Source: JAYEJW01 sp034716535
GTDB taxonomy: Bacteria; Pseudomonadota; Gammaproteobacteria; Chromatiales; Chromatiaceae
Length of the DNA: 7,337 nt
NCBI GenBank assembly: GCA_034716535.1
Contig: JAYEJW010000526.1
Coordinates: forward strand, 1 to 7,337
Reading direction: 5' to 3'
Position 1 is the first letter of the stretch; each line of letters begins with the position of its first letter. This document shows positions 1 through 6,534 of this stretch, piece after piece. The notes beneath the pieces are model-generated. The model did no database searches. It was not told the origin of the DNA and saw nothing but the letters and a program-made list of their open reading frames with translations. Made by a program: the position numbers and the translations under genes.

Positions 1-399
1 CTCGCGCACGAGCGACGAGGAAATGTAGGCATACGTCTCCGCGGGGGTAAGAAACAGGGTCTCGATGTCGGGGGCCATACGCCTGTTCATTCCCGCCAGC
101 TGAAACTCGAACTCGAAGTCGGACACCGCCCGCAATCCGCGCATGATCACGTCGATTCCGCGCTCGCGGGCAAACGCCACAAGCAGACCGGTGAAGGGGG
201 TCACTTCCACGTTCGGCAGGTCGCCCACCACCTGCCGGGCGAGATCCACGCGCCGGGCGGTATCGAAGGCGGGGGCCTTGGCGGTATCATCCGCAACCGC
301 CACAACCACACGCTCGAACAGCTTAGCGGCGCGCTGGATGAGGTCGCTGTGGCCGTTCGTGATGGGATCGAAAGTGCCCGGATAGACCACGCTTCTCAC
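1..399 (-). CDS. coaD: Phosphopantetheine adenylyltransferase (partial, C-terminus cut by window edge)
   Basis: CoaD transfers AMP from ATP to 4'-phosphopantetheine, the penultimate step of coenzyme A synthesis in the cytoplasm. I translated the leftward frame by hand. It runs from a GTG at 399 to the window edge with no stop, giving 133 residues, whereas E. coli CoaD has 159, so about 26 residues lie outside. Visible family motifs: the N-terminal YPGTFDPITNGH (residues 6-17), whose T/HxGH element is the nucleotidyltransferase signature; Lys41 in the phosphate-binding stretch; RGLRAVSDFE (87-96), with the two arginines of the active site; and the ATP-binding ISSS (126-129) near the edge. The GTG start is supported by the short N-terminus before YPGTFDP, as in homologues, and by a purine-rich ribosome binding site. 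The start overlaps the rsmD stop in a GTGA, suggesting translational coupling. The identification is essentially certain; only the end is missing. Confidence 0.97.
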   Translation of the reverse strand, partial: MRSVVYPGTFDPITNGHSDLIQRAAKLFERVVVAVADDTAKAPAFDTARRVDLARQVVGDLPNVEVTPFTGLLVAFARERGIDVIMRGLRAVSDFEFEFQLAGMNRRMAPDIETLFLTPAETYAYISSSLVRE

Positions 400-992
400 T
401 CGGCGATTTCCTCTTGCGGCGGCGAATTTGCGCGAAGGATACCAGAGACCGCCAGCCCGTAGCGCACCTGCCCTGCCTGCTTGTCCCGCACCAGGCGCCA
501 ATCAGCAGGCAGGGGAGGAAACCCCTTGTCCGCCGCCGCCTCCACATAGATTCGCGCCTGCGGGGCAAGCCAGCCGTTACGGCTCAGCAAGTCACAGCTC
601 GGCGCCAGCAGTCCGGCGGCGAACGGCGGATCCAGGAAGACGACGTCGAAGGGCGTCCCTTCTCCGGACAGCCAGCGCAAGGCGTCGGCCTGCTGCACCC
701 GCACCTGCTCTGCCCCGAGGGTCCGGGCATTGTCCGTGAGCACCCGGACGACCGGCTCCCCCTTCTCGACCATGACGACCTCTGCGGCGCCCCGCGATGC
801 CGCCTCGAAACCGAGGGCACCGCTGCCCGCGAACAGGTCCAGGCAGCGGGCACCGACGATCACCGGCTGCAGCCAATTGAATAGGGTCTCGCGTACCCGG
901 TCGGCGGTGGGGCGCAGCCCGAGCCGTGAGGGAACCGGCAGCTTGCGACCGCGATAGCTCCCCCCGATGATCCGCAGCCGACCACTGCTCAC
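396..992 (-). CDS. rsmD: 16S rRNA (guanine(966)-N2)-methyltransferase RsmD
   Basis: RsmD methylates N2 of G966 (E. coli numbering) of 16S rRNA during 30S assembly, using S-adenosylmethionine. The product has 198 residues, the same length as E. coli RsmD, and aligns throughout. Seen: N-terminal RIIGGSYRGRKLPVP (residues 7-21); GLRPTADRVRETLFNWL (25-41), the conserved family signature; the SAM-binding loop DLFAGSGALG (52-61) with an acidic residue ending the next strand (VMVEK, 73-77); and the catalytic DPPF (121-124), typical of amino-methyltransferases. The start is GTG and overlaps the stop of the upstream M16 gene in a GTGA; the stop in turn overlaps the GTG of coaD. It therefore sits in the middle of a coupled operon. 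No odd residues were seen. In E. coli rsmD is directly divergent from ftsY; here two peptidase genes are interposed. Confidence 0.97.
   Translation of the reverse strand: MSSGRLRIIGGSYRGRKLPVPSRLGLRPTADRVRETLFNWLQPVIVGARCLDLFAGSGALGFEAASRGAAEVVMVEKGEPVVRVLTDNARTLGAEQVRVQQADALRWLSGEGTPFDVVFLDPPFAAGLLAPSCDLLSRNGWLAPQARIYVEAAADKGFPPLPADWRLVRDKQAGQVRYGLAVSGILRANSPPQEEIAE
409..413 (-). promoter_or_regulatory. Ribosome binding site of coaD
   Basis: On the minus strand GAGGA lies 9 bases upstream of the GTG at 399, inside the last codons of rsmD. It supports this GTG as the true coaD start rather than a later codon. It also means coaD can bind ribosomes on its own besides coupling to rsmD. Confidence 0.7.
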
Positions 993-2344
993 GCGCCGCT
1001 GGCCGCCCTCGCCTTGGCCACCTGGTCCTGCACAGGACCCACGATCACCGTCGCGAAGCGGTCGGGATCCACGCGACGGCGGAAGGCATCGCGGATGTCC
1101 TCGGCGGTAACCGCCGACACCCGCTCGCTGAAGGTGTCGAGGTGATCGAGGGGCAACCCGTAAAAACCGATGACAGCCAGGTACTGGACGATCTTTCCGT
1201 TGCTGGCAATGCGTAGCGGAAAGCCGCCTGTGATGTTCTTGATCGCCGCGGCGAGCTCCTCGTCGGTGGGGCCGTCCTTACGGAAACGGCGCACCGTTTC
1301 CATCAGCACCTCGCGGGCCTTCTCCGCCTGCTCGTTCTTGGTCTGCAGTCCCATCAGGAACGGACCGCGCACGGACATGGGCAGAAAGTAGCTGTAGACG
1401 CTGTAGGACAGGCCTCGCTTCTCCCGCACCTCTTCCATCAGCAGTGACACAAGCCCGCTACCGCCGAGGATATGGTTGCCCACGTACAGGGAGTAGTAGT
1501 CCGGATCGCCGCGGCGCATCCCCGGCTGACCGGCGTAGACGTGGGTCTGGGAGGAGGGGAACTGCACCTTCTCCAGCAGGTTTTCAGCGAGCTCTGGAAC
1601 CGGCGGCACCGCCGGTGGCGGCTCCCCTGCTGCCAGGCCGGCTGTCACCCGCTCCGCAACGGCCTCGGCCTGCTCGCGGGTCAGGTCCCCGACCATGGCG
1701 ATCACGGCATTGCGCGCCACATAGTAGCGACTGTGGAAATCCCCGAGATCCTCGCGCGCGAGGGCGGCGACGCTCTCCTGGGTGCCGGAGGGGTCAGCGG
1801 CGTAGGGATGGTCGCCGAAGATCTTCCGGTAGATCGCCTTCTTGCCGACGGTGCCGGGATCCTGCTCGGCCCGGCGCAGACCCACGAGGGTGTTCTCGCG
1901 CACCCGCTCGAAGTCTGGCTGATCGAACCGGGGCTCGGCCAACACCTTTGTCACGGTCTCGAGCGCGGTATCCAGGGCCGGCTGGCGGGTGAGGGTGCGC
2001 AGCGACACCCAGGCCATGTCGCGCTGGGCACCGGTGCCCAGCTCGGCACCAACCGATTCCATGCGCTCGGCGATGGCGTCCGCATCCCACTCACCGGCGC
2101 CCTGGGACAGCATGGCGCCCGTCAGGGCGGCGAGTCCGGAACGTCCGCCGTCGCGGGCGCTGCCGGCGTCGAAGACCACGCGGACATCGAGCATCGGCAG
2201 ATCGGGAGCGGCGACGAAGAGCACCCGGGCACCGCTGGATGTCTGCCAGGTCTCGATCTTGGGACCCGCCCAGGCGCTGCTCAACGCGGCGAGGGCGAGA
2301 ACGCCGCAAAGCGCGGCGAGGATTGGTTTGCTTTCAGCGAACAC
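989..2344 (-). CDS. Periplasmic M16-family peptidase-like protein, non-catalytic partner subunit
   Basis: This 451-residue product has the two-domain M16 fold but lacks the zinc site. A Sec signal peptide is visible: Lys6, a hydrophobic core (about residues 8-22) and a cleavage motif AWA ending near 26. Where active members carry HxxEH, this protein reads GRSGLAALTGAM (67-78), so both histidines and the glutamate are replaced by Gly, Ala and Leu. Other family landmarks remain: RYYVARNAVIAMVGDL (206-221), and LGGSGLVSLLMEEVREKRGLSYS in the C-terminal half (293-315), which contains the Arg310/Tyr314 pair. In two-subunit bacterial M16 proteases the subunit without zinc supplies this Arg/Tyr pair for substrate binding (known for the family). 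The start is GTG, overlapping the upstream catalytic gene by 11 bases and preceded by a good ribosome binding site. I infer that it forms a heterodimer with the product at 2334-3701. Substrate unknown. Confidence 0.92.
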   Translation of the reverse strand: MFAESKPILAALCGVLALAALSSAWAGPKIETWQTSSGARVLFVAAPDLPMLDVRVVFDAGSARDGGRSGLAALTGAMLSQGAGEWDADAIAERMESVGAELGTGAQRDMAWVSLRTLTRQPALDTALETVTKVLAEPRFDQPDFERVRENTLVGLRRAEQDPGTVGKKAIYRKIFGDHPYAADPSGTQESVAALAREDLGDFHSRYYVARNAVIAMVGDLTREQAEAVAERVTAGLAAGEPPPAVPPVPELAENLLEKVQFPSSQTHVYAGQPGMRRGDPDYYSLYVGNHILGGSGLVSLLMEEVREKRGLSYSVYSYFLPMSVRGPFLMGLQTKNEQAEKAREVLMETVRRFRKDGPTDEELAAAIKNITGGFPLRIASNGKIVQYLAVIGFYGLPLDHLDTFSERVSAVTAEDIRDAFRRRVDPDRFATVIVGPVQDQVAKARAASGA

Positions 2345-3701
2345 GGGCGTGCCCTCCCGCCGCGGCGCGGCGCGGCTGCTTGCCGTCCATGGGCTGGGGG
2401 ACCAGCACGGCGACGGTGAGATTGTCGGGTGTGAGGTACTGTTGCGCTACCTCCTGGATCTGCTCGGGAGTGACTCGGCTCAGATGTTCCACGTACTCGT
2501 CCACGAGGGGCCAGCCCAGACCGACGGTCTCCAGCCGCCCGATCTGCATCGCCTGGTAGAAAACCGAGTCCCGTTCGTAGACCTTTGCCGCGATCAGCTG
2601 GTTGCGGATGCGCTCGAGCTCGTCCGCGGTCACCGGTTCCTCGCGCACATGCTCGATCTGGTCGCGGAAGGCCTGTTCCAGCTCCTCGACGCTGCGACCT
2701 TTCGCGGGCGTGCCGTCGAGAACAAACATACCCGGTAAGCGGCTGAAGGCGCTGTAACCCGCATCCGCGGAGGCGGCCACGCGCGAGTCGCGCACCAGCT
2801 CGCGGCTGAAGCGGGCGCTGCTGCCGCCGTCGAGGACGGACGCCAACATCTCCAGGGCGTAGGGCTCCCAGTCCTCCGCCCCATGGCCGAGCGCCGTCGC
2901 CTTGTAGCCCATAATCAGGTAGGGCTCCTTGGCCGGCGCCTTCACACGAATGCGCTTCTCGCCACGCTGCGCCGGCTCGGCCCGAAGCTTGGGCGCGGCC
3001 AAGTCCTCCAACTTGAGAGGCCCGAAGTGCTCGCGGGCCAACGCGAACACCTCCTCGGCATCCACGTCCCCCACCACGACCAGCGTGGCATTGTTGGGGG
3101 CGTACCATTTGCGATACCACTCGCGCAGATCCTCCGCCTTCAAATGCTCCAGGTCGCTGGCCCAGCCGATGACGGGGATGCGGTAAGGGGAGGCCTCGTA
3201 GGCGGCGGCGTTGAACTGTTCGGACGTCAGGGATTCCGGGTCGTCCTCGGTGCGCAGACGGCGCTCCTCCTTGACGACCTCCAGCTCCTTGAGGAACTCC
3301 TCTTCGGGCAGCGTCAGGTTGCGCATACGATCCGCCTCGAGCTCGAAGGAGATCGCCAGACGATCCTTCGCCAGGGTCTGGAAATAGGCGGTGTAGTCGC
3401 GGCCGGTGAAGGCATTCTCCTCGCCGCCATGCTCGGCGATGATGCGCGAGAACTCGCCCGGATCGTGCTTCGCCGTGCCCTTGAACATCATGTGCTCCAG
3501 CACGTGGGAGACACCGGTTACGCCGCCGTGCTCGTAACTGGAGCCGACCTTGTACCAGACCTGGGACGTGACGATGGGCGCTCGTTGGTCTTGCTTTACG
3601 ATCACCTTCAACCCGTTTTCAAGCAGGGTCTCCTGCACGTTGGCAGAGGCATGGGCCAGCAGCGGCGCCAGCAGCACCAAAGGGATAATCGCTCTTTTCA
3701 T
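2334..3701 (-). CDS. Periplasmic M16 family zinc metallopeptidase, catalytic subunit
   Basis: This is a pitrilysin/processing-peptidase type metalloprotease of 455 residues. Residues 1-20 form a Sec signal peptide (MKR, then a Leu-rich core, then cleavage motif ASA), so the mature enzyme should be periplasmic. The inverted zinc motif HVLEH is at 66-70 (His66, Glu69 catalytic, His70). Glu146, in EVVKEER, lies 76 residues after His70, the spacing expected for the third zinc ligand. Further landmarks are NAFTGRDYTAYF (96-107), PYRIPVIGW (172-180), WYAPNNATLVVVGDV (199-213) and DGGSSARFSRELV (291-303). The equivalent of the partner's Arg/Tyr pair is not preserved here (RDSRVAASADAGYS, 304-317). 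An upstream in-frame ATG at 3755 is rejected: it would bury the signal peptide, whereas the ATG at 3701 has GGAG 5 bases upstream. It is the first gene of the leftward operon and divergent from ftsY. Substrate unknown. Confidence 0.95.
   Translation of the reverse strand: MKRAIIPLVLLAPLLAHASANVQETLLENGLKVIVKQDQRAPIVTSQVWYKVGSSYEHGGVTGVSHVLEHMMFKGTAKHDPGEFSRIIAEHGGEENAFTGRDYTAYFQTLAKDRLAISFELEADRMRNLTLPEEEFLKELEVVKEERRLRTEDDPESLTSEQFNAAAYEASPYRIPVIGWASDLEHLKAEDLREWYRKWYAPNNATLVVVGDVDAEEVFALAREHFGPLKLEDLAAPKLRAEPAQRGEKRIRVKAPAKEPYLIMGYKATALGHGAEDWEPYALEMLASVLDGGSSARFSRELVRDSRVAASADAGYSAFSRLPGMFVLDGTPAKGRSVEELEQAFRDQIEHVREEPVTADELERIRNQLIAAKVYERDSVFYQAMQIGRLETVGLGWPLVDEYVEHLSRVTPEQIQEVAQQYLTPDNLTVAVLVPQPMDGKQPRRAAAGGHARVR
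2353..2357 (-). promoter_or_regulatory. Ribosome binding site of the non-catalytic M16 gene
   Basis: A perfect GGAGG on the minus strand lies 8 bases before the GTG at 2344, inside the end of the catalytic M16 gene. It fixes the GTG as the start, which also gives a well-formed signal peptide. Confidence 0.75.
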
Positions 3702-3706
3702 GAATT

Positions 3707-3710
3707 CTCC
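3707..3710 (-). promoter_or_regulatory. Ribosome binding site of the catalytic M16 gene
   Basis: GGAG on the minus strand, 5 bases before the ATG at 3701. It decides between this start and the in-frame ATG 18 codons upstream at 3755, which would leave no recognisable signal peptide at the N-terminus. Confidence 0.7.
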
Positions 3711-3746
3711 GTGGTCCGTTCGCGGTGAGACGCGCTCAATGCGTTC

Positions 3747-3755
3747 TGCTAGCAT
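3747..3755 (+). promoter_or_regulatory. Candidate extended -10 promoter of ftsY
   Basis: TGCTAGCAT reads as an extended -10 (TGn followed by TAGCAT, 4 of 6 to TATAAT). The same nine bases form the -10 of the proposed rpoH promoter. No convincing -35 lies 16-18 bases upstream. Transcription would start near 3762, giving a leader of about 118 bases. The call rests on the resemblance and on the need for a promoter in this divergent spacer. Confidence 0.25.
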
Positions 3756-3796
3756 GTGCGGTCGGTAAGACTCGGTGTAAAGTGGCGGGCCGGCGC

Positions 3797-3825
3797 ATTC
3801 TCACAGGCCGCCGCCGGGTCTTCAA
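3797..3825 (-). promoter_or_regulatory. Candidate housekeeping promoter of the leftward M16-rsmD-coaD operon
   Basis: Read on the minus strand: TTGAAG (3825-3820, 4 of 6 to TTGACA), a 17-base spacer, then GAGAAT (3802-3797, 4 of 6 to TATAAT) preceded by the extended -10 element TGT. Transcription would begin near 3790, leaving a leader of about 90 bases before the ATG at 3701. It is the best-spaced pair I could find for this operon, but it is a pattern match in GC-rich DNA. Confidence 0.35.
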
Positions 3826-3865
3826 CCCTTCCTGACAAACACTCTCGGCATCAGGTTCCCGCGTT

Positions 3866-3869
3866 GGAG
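3866..3869 (+). promoter_or_regulatory. Ribosome binding site of ftsY
   Basis: GGAG ends 10 bases before the ATG at 3880, a rather long spacing. It supports this ATG as the start; the encoded N-terminus (MFGFGKKK) resembles FtsY N-termini. Confidence 0.5.
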
Positions 3870-3879
3870 TAAGACGCGC

Positions 3880-4866
3880 ATGTTCGGTTTCGGCAAAAAA
3901 AAGAGGGAAACGCCCCCTGGCGATGAAGCGCAGCGCAGCGAGGGCAAGCGGCGTCTGTTCTCGCGCCTGAAGGACGGCCTCAAGAGCACCCGAGCCGTTC
4001 TCAACACGGATGTCGGCGACCTGATCCGGGGGCACAAGCGCATCGACGAGGACCTGCTCGAGGAGCTGGAGACCCAGCTGCTCAGGGCCGACGTCGGCGT
4101 GGAGGCCACATCCCGCATCATCGACGACATCTCCGAGCGCGTGAAACGCAGGGAGCTCAACGATGTCCGCGCCCTGCTCGCGGCACTCAAGGATGAGCTG
4201 CGCGATATCCTGCGCCGCTGCGAGGGGACGGTCCGCCAGCCCGCCGCCGGCCGGCCGCAGGTGATCCTCATGGTGGGGGTGAACGGGGCCGGTAAGACCA
4301 CGACCATCGGCAAGCTGACCAAGCGGTTGCAGGAAGAGGGCAACAGCGTCATGCTCGCCGCCGGCGACACCTTTCGTGCCGCCGCCGTGGAGCAGCTCCA
4401 GACCTGGGGCGAGCGCAACGCCGTGCCGGTGATCGCCCAGCGCACGGGAGCGGACTCCGCCTCGGTCGTCTTCGACGCCCTGCAAGCGGCCACCGCGCGC
4501 GGGGCCGATGTGCTCATCGCCGACACCGCCGGGCGCCTGCACACCAAGACCAACCTGATGGAGGAGCTGGCCAAGATCTCCCGGGTGATGAAGAAGATCG
4601 ATCCCGAGGCCCCCCACGAGGTGATGTTGGTGGTGGACGCGACGACGGGCCAAAACGCCCTCAACCAGGCCGTCCAATTCAATCAATCGGTGACGCTCAC
4701 CGGGATCACCCTGACAAAGCTCGACGGCACCGCCAAAGGCGGCATCCTGTTCGCCATTGCCGACCGCCTGAAGGTGCCGATCCGCTTCATCGGTGTCGGT
4801 GAGTCGATCGAGGATCTGCGCCCCTTCGATGCCGGGGAGTTTCTCGACGCCCTGTTCGAGACCTGA
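3880..4866 (+). CDS. ftsY: Signal recognition particle receptor FtsY
   Basis: FtsY is the SRP receptor GTPase. It docks Ffh-bound, membrane-protein-making ribosomes at the Sec translocon on the inner face of the cytoplasmic membrane. The product has 328 residues. The N-terminal part (1-24) is short and charged, followed by the amphipathic targeting helix RLFSRLKDGLKSTR (25-38), matching the E. coli FFARLKRSL region. The four-helix N domain runs from about 40 to 115. The GTPase domain has all G elements: GVNGAGKTT (133-141), DTFRAAA (163-169), DTAGR (215-219), TKLD (279-282) and GVGE (305-308), plus the insertion-box region DALQAA (199-204). E. coli FtsY has 497 residues; the missing length is the acidic A domain, almost absent here. 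The gene heads the ftsY-ftsE-ftsX run, with 13 bases before ftsE. Identification is certain; the compact form is the only oddity. Confidence 0.98.
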   Translation: MFGFGKKKRETPPGDEAQRSEGKRRLFSRLKDGLKSTRAVLNTDVGDLIRGHKRIDEDLLEELETQLLRADVGVEATSRIIDDISERVKRRELNDVRALLAALKDELRDILRRCEGTVRQPAAGRPQVILMVGVNGAGKTTTIGKLTKRLQEEGNSVMLAAGDTFRAAAVEQLQTWGERNAVPVIAQRTGADSASVVFDALQAATARGADVLIADTAGRLHTKTNLMEELAKISRVMKKIDPEAPHEVMLVVDATTGQNALNQAVQFNQSVTLTGITLTKLDGTAKGGILFAIADRLKVPIRFIGVGESIEDLRPFDAGEFLDALFET

Positions 4867-4883
4867 TGGCAGCTCGCCGATGA
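4866..4883 (+). other. Possible five-codon minicistron bridging ftsY and ftsE
   Basis: An ATG at 4866 overlaps the ftsY stop as TGATG. It reads five codons (Met-Ala-Ala-Arg-Arg) to a TGA at 4881-4883, which overlaps the ftsE start at 4880 as ATGA. Ribosomes finishing ftsY could in principle re-initiate here and hand over to ftsE, whose own ribosome binding site is weak. This may be coincidence in a 13-base gap; no function is claimed for the peptide. Confidence 0.2.
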
Positions 4884-5548
4884 TCCGTTTCGAGCATGTC
4901 ACCAAGCGCTATCCGGAGAGCGGCGACGCCGTCAGCGACCTGAGCTTTGAGCTCGGACGTGGCGAGATGGCGTTCCTCACCGGACACTCCGGGGCGGGCA
5001 AGAGCACGCTGCTCAAGCTCATCGGGCTGCTGGAGCGCCCCACCCGCGGCCAGGTCATGGTCAACGGACGCAACCTCGGACACCTACCCAAGCGCAAGAT
5101 CCCCTACCACCGCCGTGAAGTCGGGATGATCTTTCAAGATCACCGCCTCCTCACCGACCGCAGCGTGCTCGACAACGTCGCCCTTCCCTTGGTCGCAATG
5201 GGGCTGGGTCACAAGGAGATCGGCCGCCGGGTGCGCGCGGCACTGGATCAGGTGGGCCTGCTTCGAAAGGAGAAGGCCTGTCCGATCACGCTGTCCGGCG
5301 GCGAGCAGCAGCGCGTCGGCATCGCCAGGGCGGTGGTGGCGCGCCCGCCCCTGGTGCTCGCCGACGAGCCCACGGGGAACCTGGACCCGGAGCTGTCGCG
5401 GGAAATCATGGGGCTGTTTGAGCGCTTCAATCAGGTCGGGGTCACTCTGCTCATCGCGAGCCACGACCTGGCCCTCATCGCCGCCCTCCCCTATCGCACC
5501 TTCACCCTCAGCGAGGGGCGTCTGGTCCGGGACGTGAGCGCCTGGTGA
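4880..5548 (+). CDS. ftsE: Cell division ATP-binding protein FtsE
   Basis: FtsE is the cytoplasmic ATPase of the FtsEX complex, an ABC-type (type VII, mechanotransmission) system. It drives periplasmic activation of cell-wall amidases through EnvC at the division site rather than transporting a substrate. The product has 222 residues, as in E. coli, starting MIRFEHVTKRYP; the frame is open further upstream but nothing before this ATG resembles FtsE. Seen: Walker A GHSGAGKS (35-42), Q-loop Gln86 in MIFQDHRLL, ABC signature LSGGEQQR (138-145), Walker B LVLADEP (158-164) with catalytic Glu163, D-loop GNLD (166-169) and switch His195 in ASHD. All catalytic residues are intact, so it should be an active ATPase. 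It lies 13 bases after ftsY and 4 bases before ftsX. Its own ribosome binding site is poor, so translation is probably coupled to ftsY. Confidence 0.98.
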   Translation: MIRFEHVTKRYPESGDAVSDLSFELGRGEMAFLTGHSGAGKSTLLKLIGLLERPTRGQVMVNGRNLGHLPKRKIPYHRREVGMIFQDHRLLTDRSVLDNVALPLVAMGLGHKEIGRRVRAALDQVGLLRKEKACPITLSGGEQQRVGIARAVVARPPLVLADEPTGNLDPELSREIMGLFERFNQVGVTLLIASHDLALIAALPYRTFTLSEGRLVRDVSAW

Positions 5549-5552
5549 GCCC

Positions 5553-6521
5553 ATGCAAAAACGCCGCCCGATCTCGCGCCGTGGGCGCGGCCGCCCTTTC
5601 CGCGTCCCCTCCGTCTGGCTGAGCCGCCACCTCCAGGTTGCCCTGGCGAGCCTCGGGCGCCTGGTGCGCCGCCCCTTTCCGTCGGCCATGACGGTGGCGG
5701 TGATCGGCATTGCGCTGGCACTTCCCGGCGGCCTCTACGTGCTCACCAAGAACCTGGAGGCGCTGAGCGGCAGTTGGGATCAAAGCGCGGCCATCTCTCT
5801 GTTCCTGCGCTCGGACGTGACAGGCGAGCAGGCCACTGCGCTGGCGGGACGGCTGCGCGAGCACGCGGACCTGGAGGAAGTGCGCCTGATCAGCCCGGAG
5901 GACGCGCTGGAGGAGCTGCGCGGCCAAAGCGGCTTTGCCGAGGCCGTGGACCAGCTCGAGGAGAATCCCCTGCCAATGGTGCTGGCCCTGCGCCCAACGG
6001 GTGACATGGTTGCGCCCGAGGCGCTGGATCGACTGCGCGAAGAGCTGACGGAGCTACCGGAAGCAGACTTCGCGCGCCTGGACACCCAGTGGGTGCGCCG
6101 TTTTCAGGCCATCGTGAATCTGGCACAGCGCGGCGCACTCCTGCTCGGGGCGGTGCTCGCGCTGGCGGTGCTGCTCGTGGTGGGGAACACGATCCGATTG
6201 GAGATCGAGAACCGGCGCAGCGAGATCGAGATCATGGAGCTGGTGGGAGCAACGCCCGCGTTCATTCGCCGCCCCTTCCTCTACACCGGGGCCTGGTACG
6301 GCCTGCTGGGCGGGATCACCGCCTGGTTGCTGGTGTCCCTGGCACTGCTCCTGCTGCAGGGACCGGTCTCCAATCTCGCTGCCCTCTACGAGACCAAGTT
6401 CCCCCTCGCCGGCCTGGGGCCGGGCGCGCTGCTGAGCATGCTCGGCGCCAGCCTGCTGCTGGGCCTCCTCGGGAGCTGGCTGTCCGTGGGCCGCCACCTT
6501 GCCACCACCGAGCCGCGTTGA
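5553..6521 (+). CDS. ftsX: Cell division protein FtsX
   Basis: FtsX is the membrane subunit of FtsEX. It passes the ATPase cycle of FtsE across the inner membrane to the EnvC-type amidase activator, so that septal peptidoglycan is split during division. The product has 322 residues (E. coli 352) with four membrane segments at about 45-65, 195-212, 242-268 and 290-311. The periplasmic loop (about 66-190) holds the region that would contact the activator; the C-terminal membrane part matches the FtsX/MacB-like permease domain, including NTIRLEIENRRSEIEIMELVGAT (212-234). The cytoplasmic N-terminus is short and very arginine-rich (first 20 residues). The ATG lies 4 bases after the ftsE stop, with GGTGAG (5544-5549) overlapping that stop as ribosome binding site, so ftsE and ftsX are surely co-translated. 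No terminator hairpin with a U-tract follows, so read-through into rpoH is possible. Confidence 0.97.
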   Translation: MQKRRPISRRGRGRPFRVPSVWLSRHLQVALASLGRLVRRPFPSAMTVAVIGIALALPGGLYVLTKNLEALSGSWDQSAAISLFLRSDVTGEQATALAGRLREHADLEEVRLISPEDALEELRGQSGFAEAVDQLEENPLPMVLALRPTGDMVAPEALDRLREELTELPEADFARLDTQWVRRFQAIVNLAQRGALLLGAVLALAVLLVVGNTIRLEIENRRSEIEIMELVGATPAFIRRPFLYTGAWYGLLGGITAWLLVSLALLLLQGPVSNLAALYETKFPLAGLGPGALLSMLGASLLLGLLGSWLSVGRHLATTEPR

Positions 6522-6534
6522 CGCCGAACGCGTA

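Noticed and set aside
1472..2738. Long plus-strand open frames opposite the two M16 genes
   Set aside because: Shadow frames of well-supported genes on the other strand; no domain or plausible ribosome binding site seen.
3702..3755. N-terminal extension of the catalytic M16 protein to an ATG at 3755
   Set aside because: It would put 18 charged residues before a clear signal peptide. The ATG at 3701 has a good ribosome binding site at the right distance.
3790..3817. Inverted repeat CCGGCG/CGCCGG in the divergent spacer as an operator or terminator
   Set aside because: Six GC-only pairs separated by 16 bases are easily found by chance in this base composition, and no T-tract follows. It does flank the proposed -10 of the leftward operon, but that is not enough to call a site.
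3832..3860. CTGACA (3832-3837) as the -35 of an ftsY promoter
   Set aside because: No -10-like hexamer occurs 16-18 bases downstream, and transcription would start almost at the ftsY ribosome binding site.
4793..4879. N-terminal extension of FtsE to an upstream in-frame ATG at 4793
   Set aside because: This part lies inside ftsY in another frame and encodes nothing FtsE-like. The protein from 4880 has exactly the family length.
3736..4905. Long minus-strand open frames across ftsY (389 and 286 codons)
   Set aside because: They are antisense to a certain gene in high-GC DNA, where open shadow frames are expected. Their translations show no recognisable domain.
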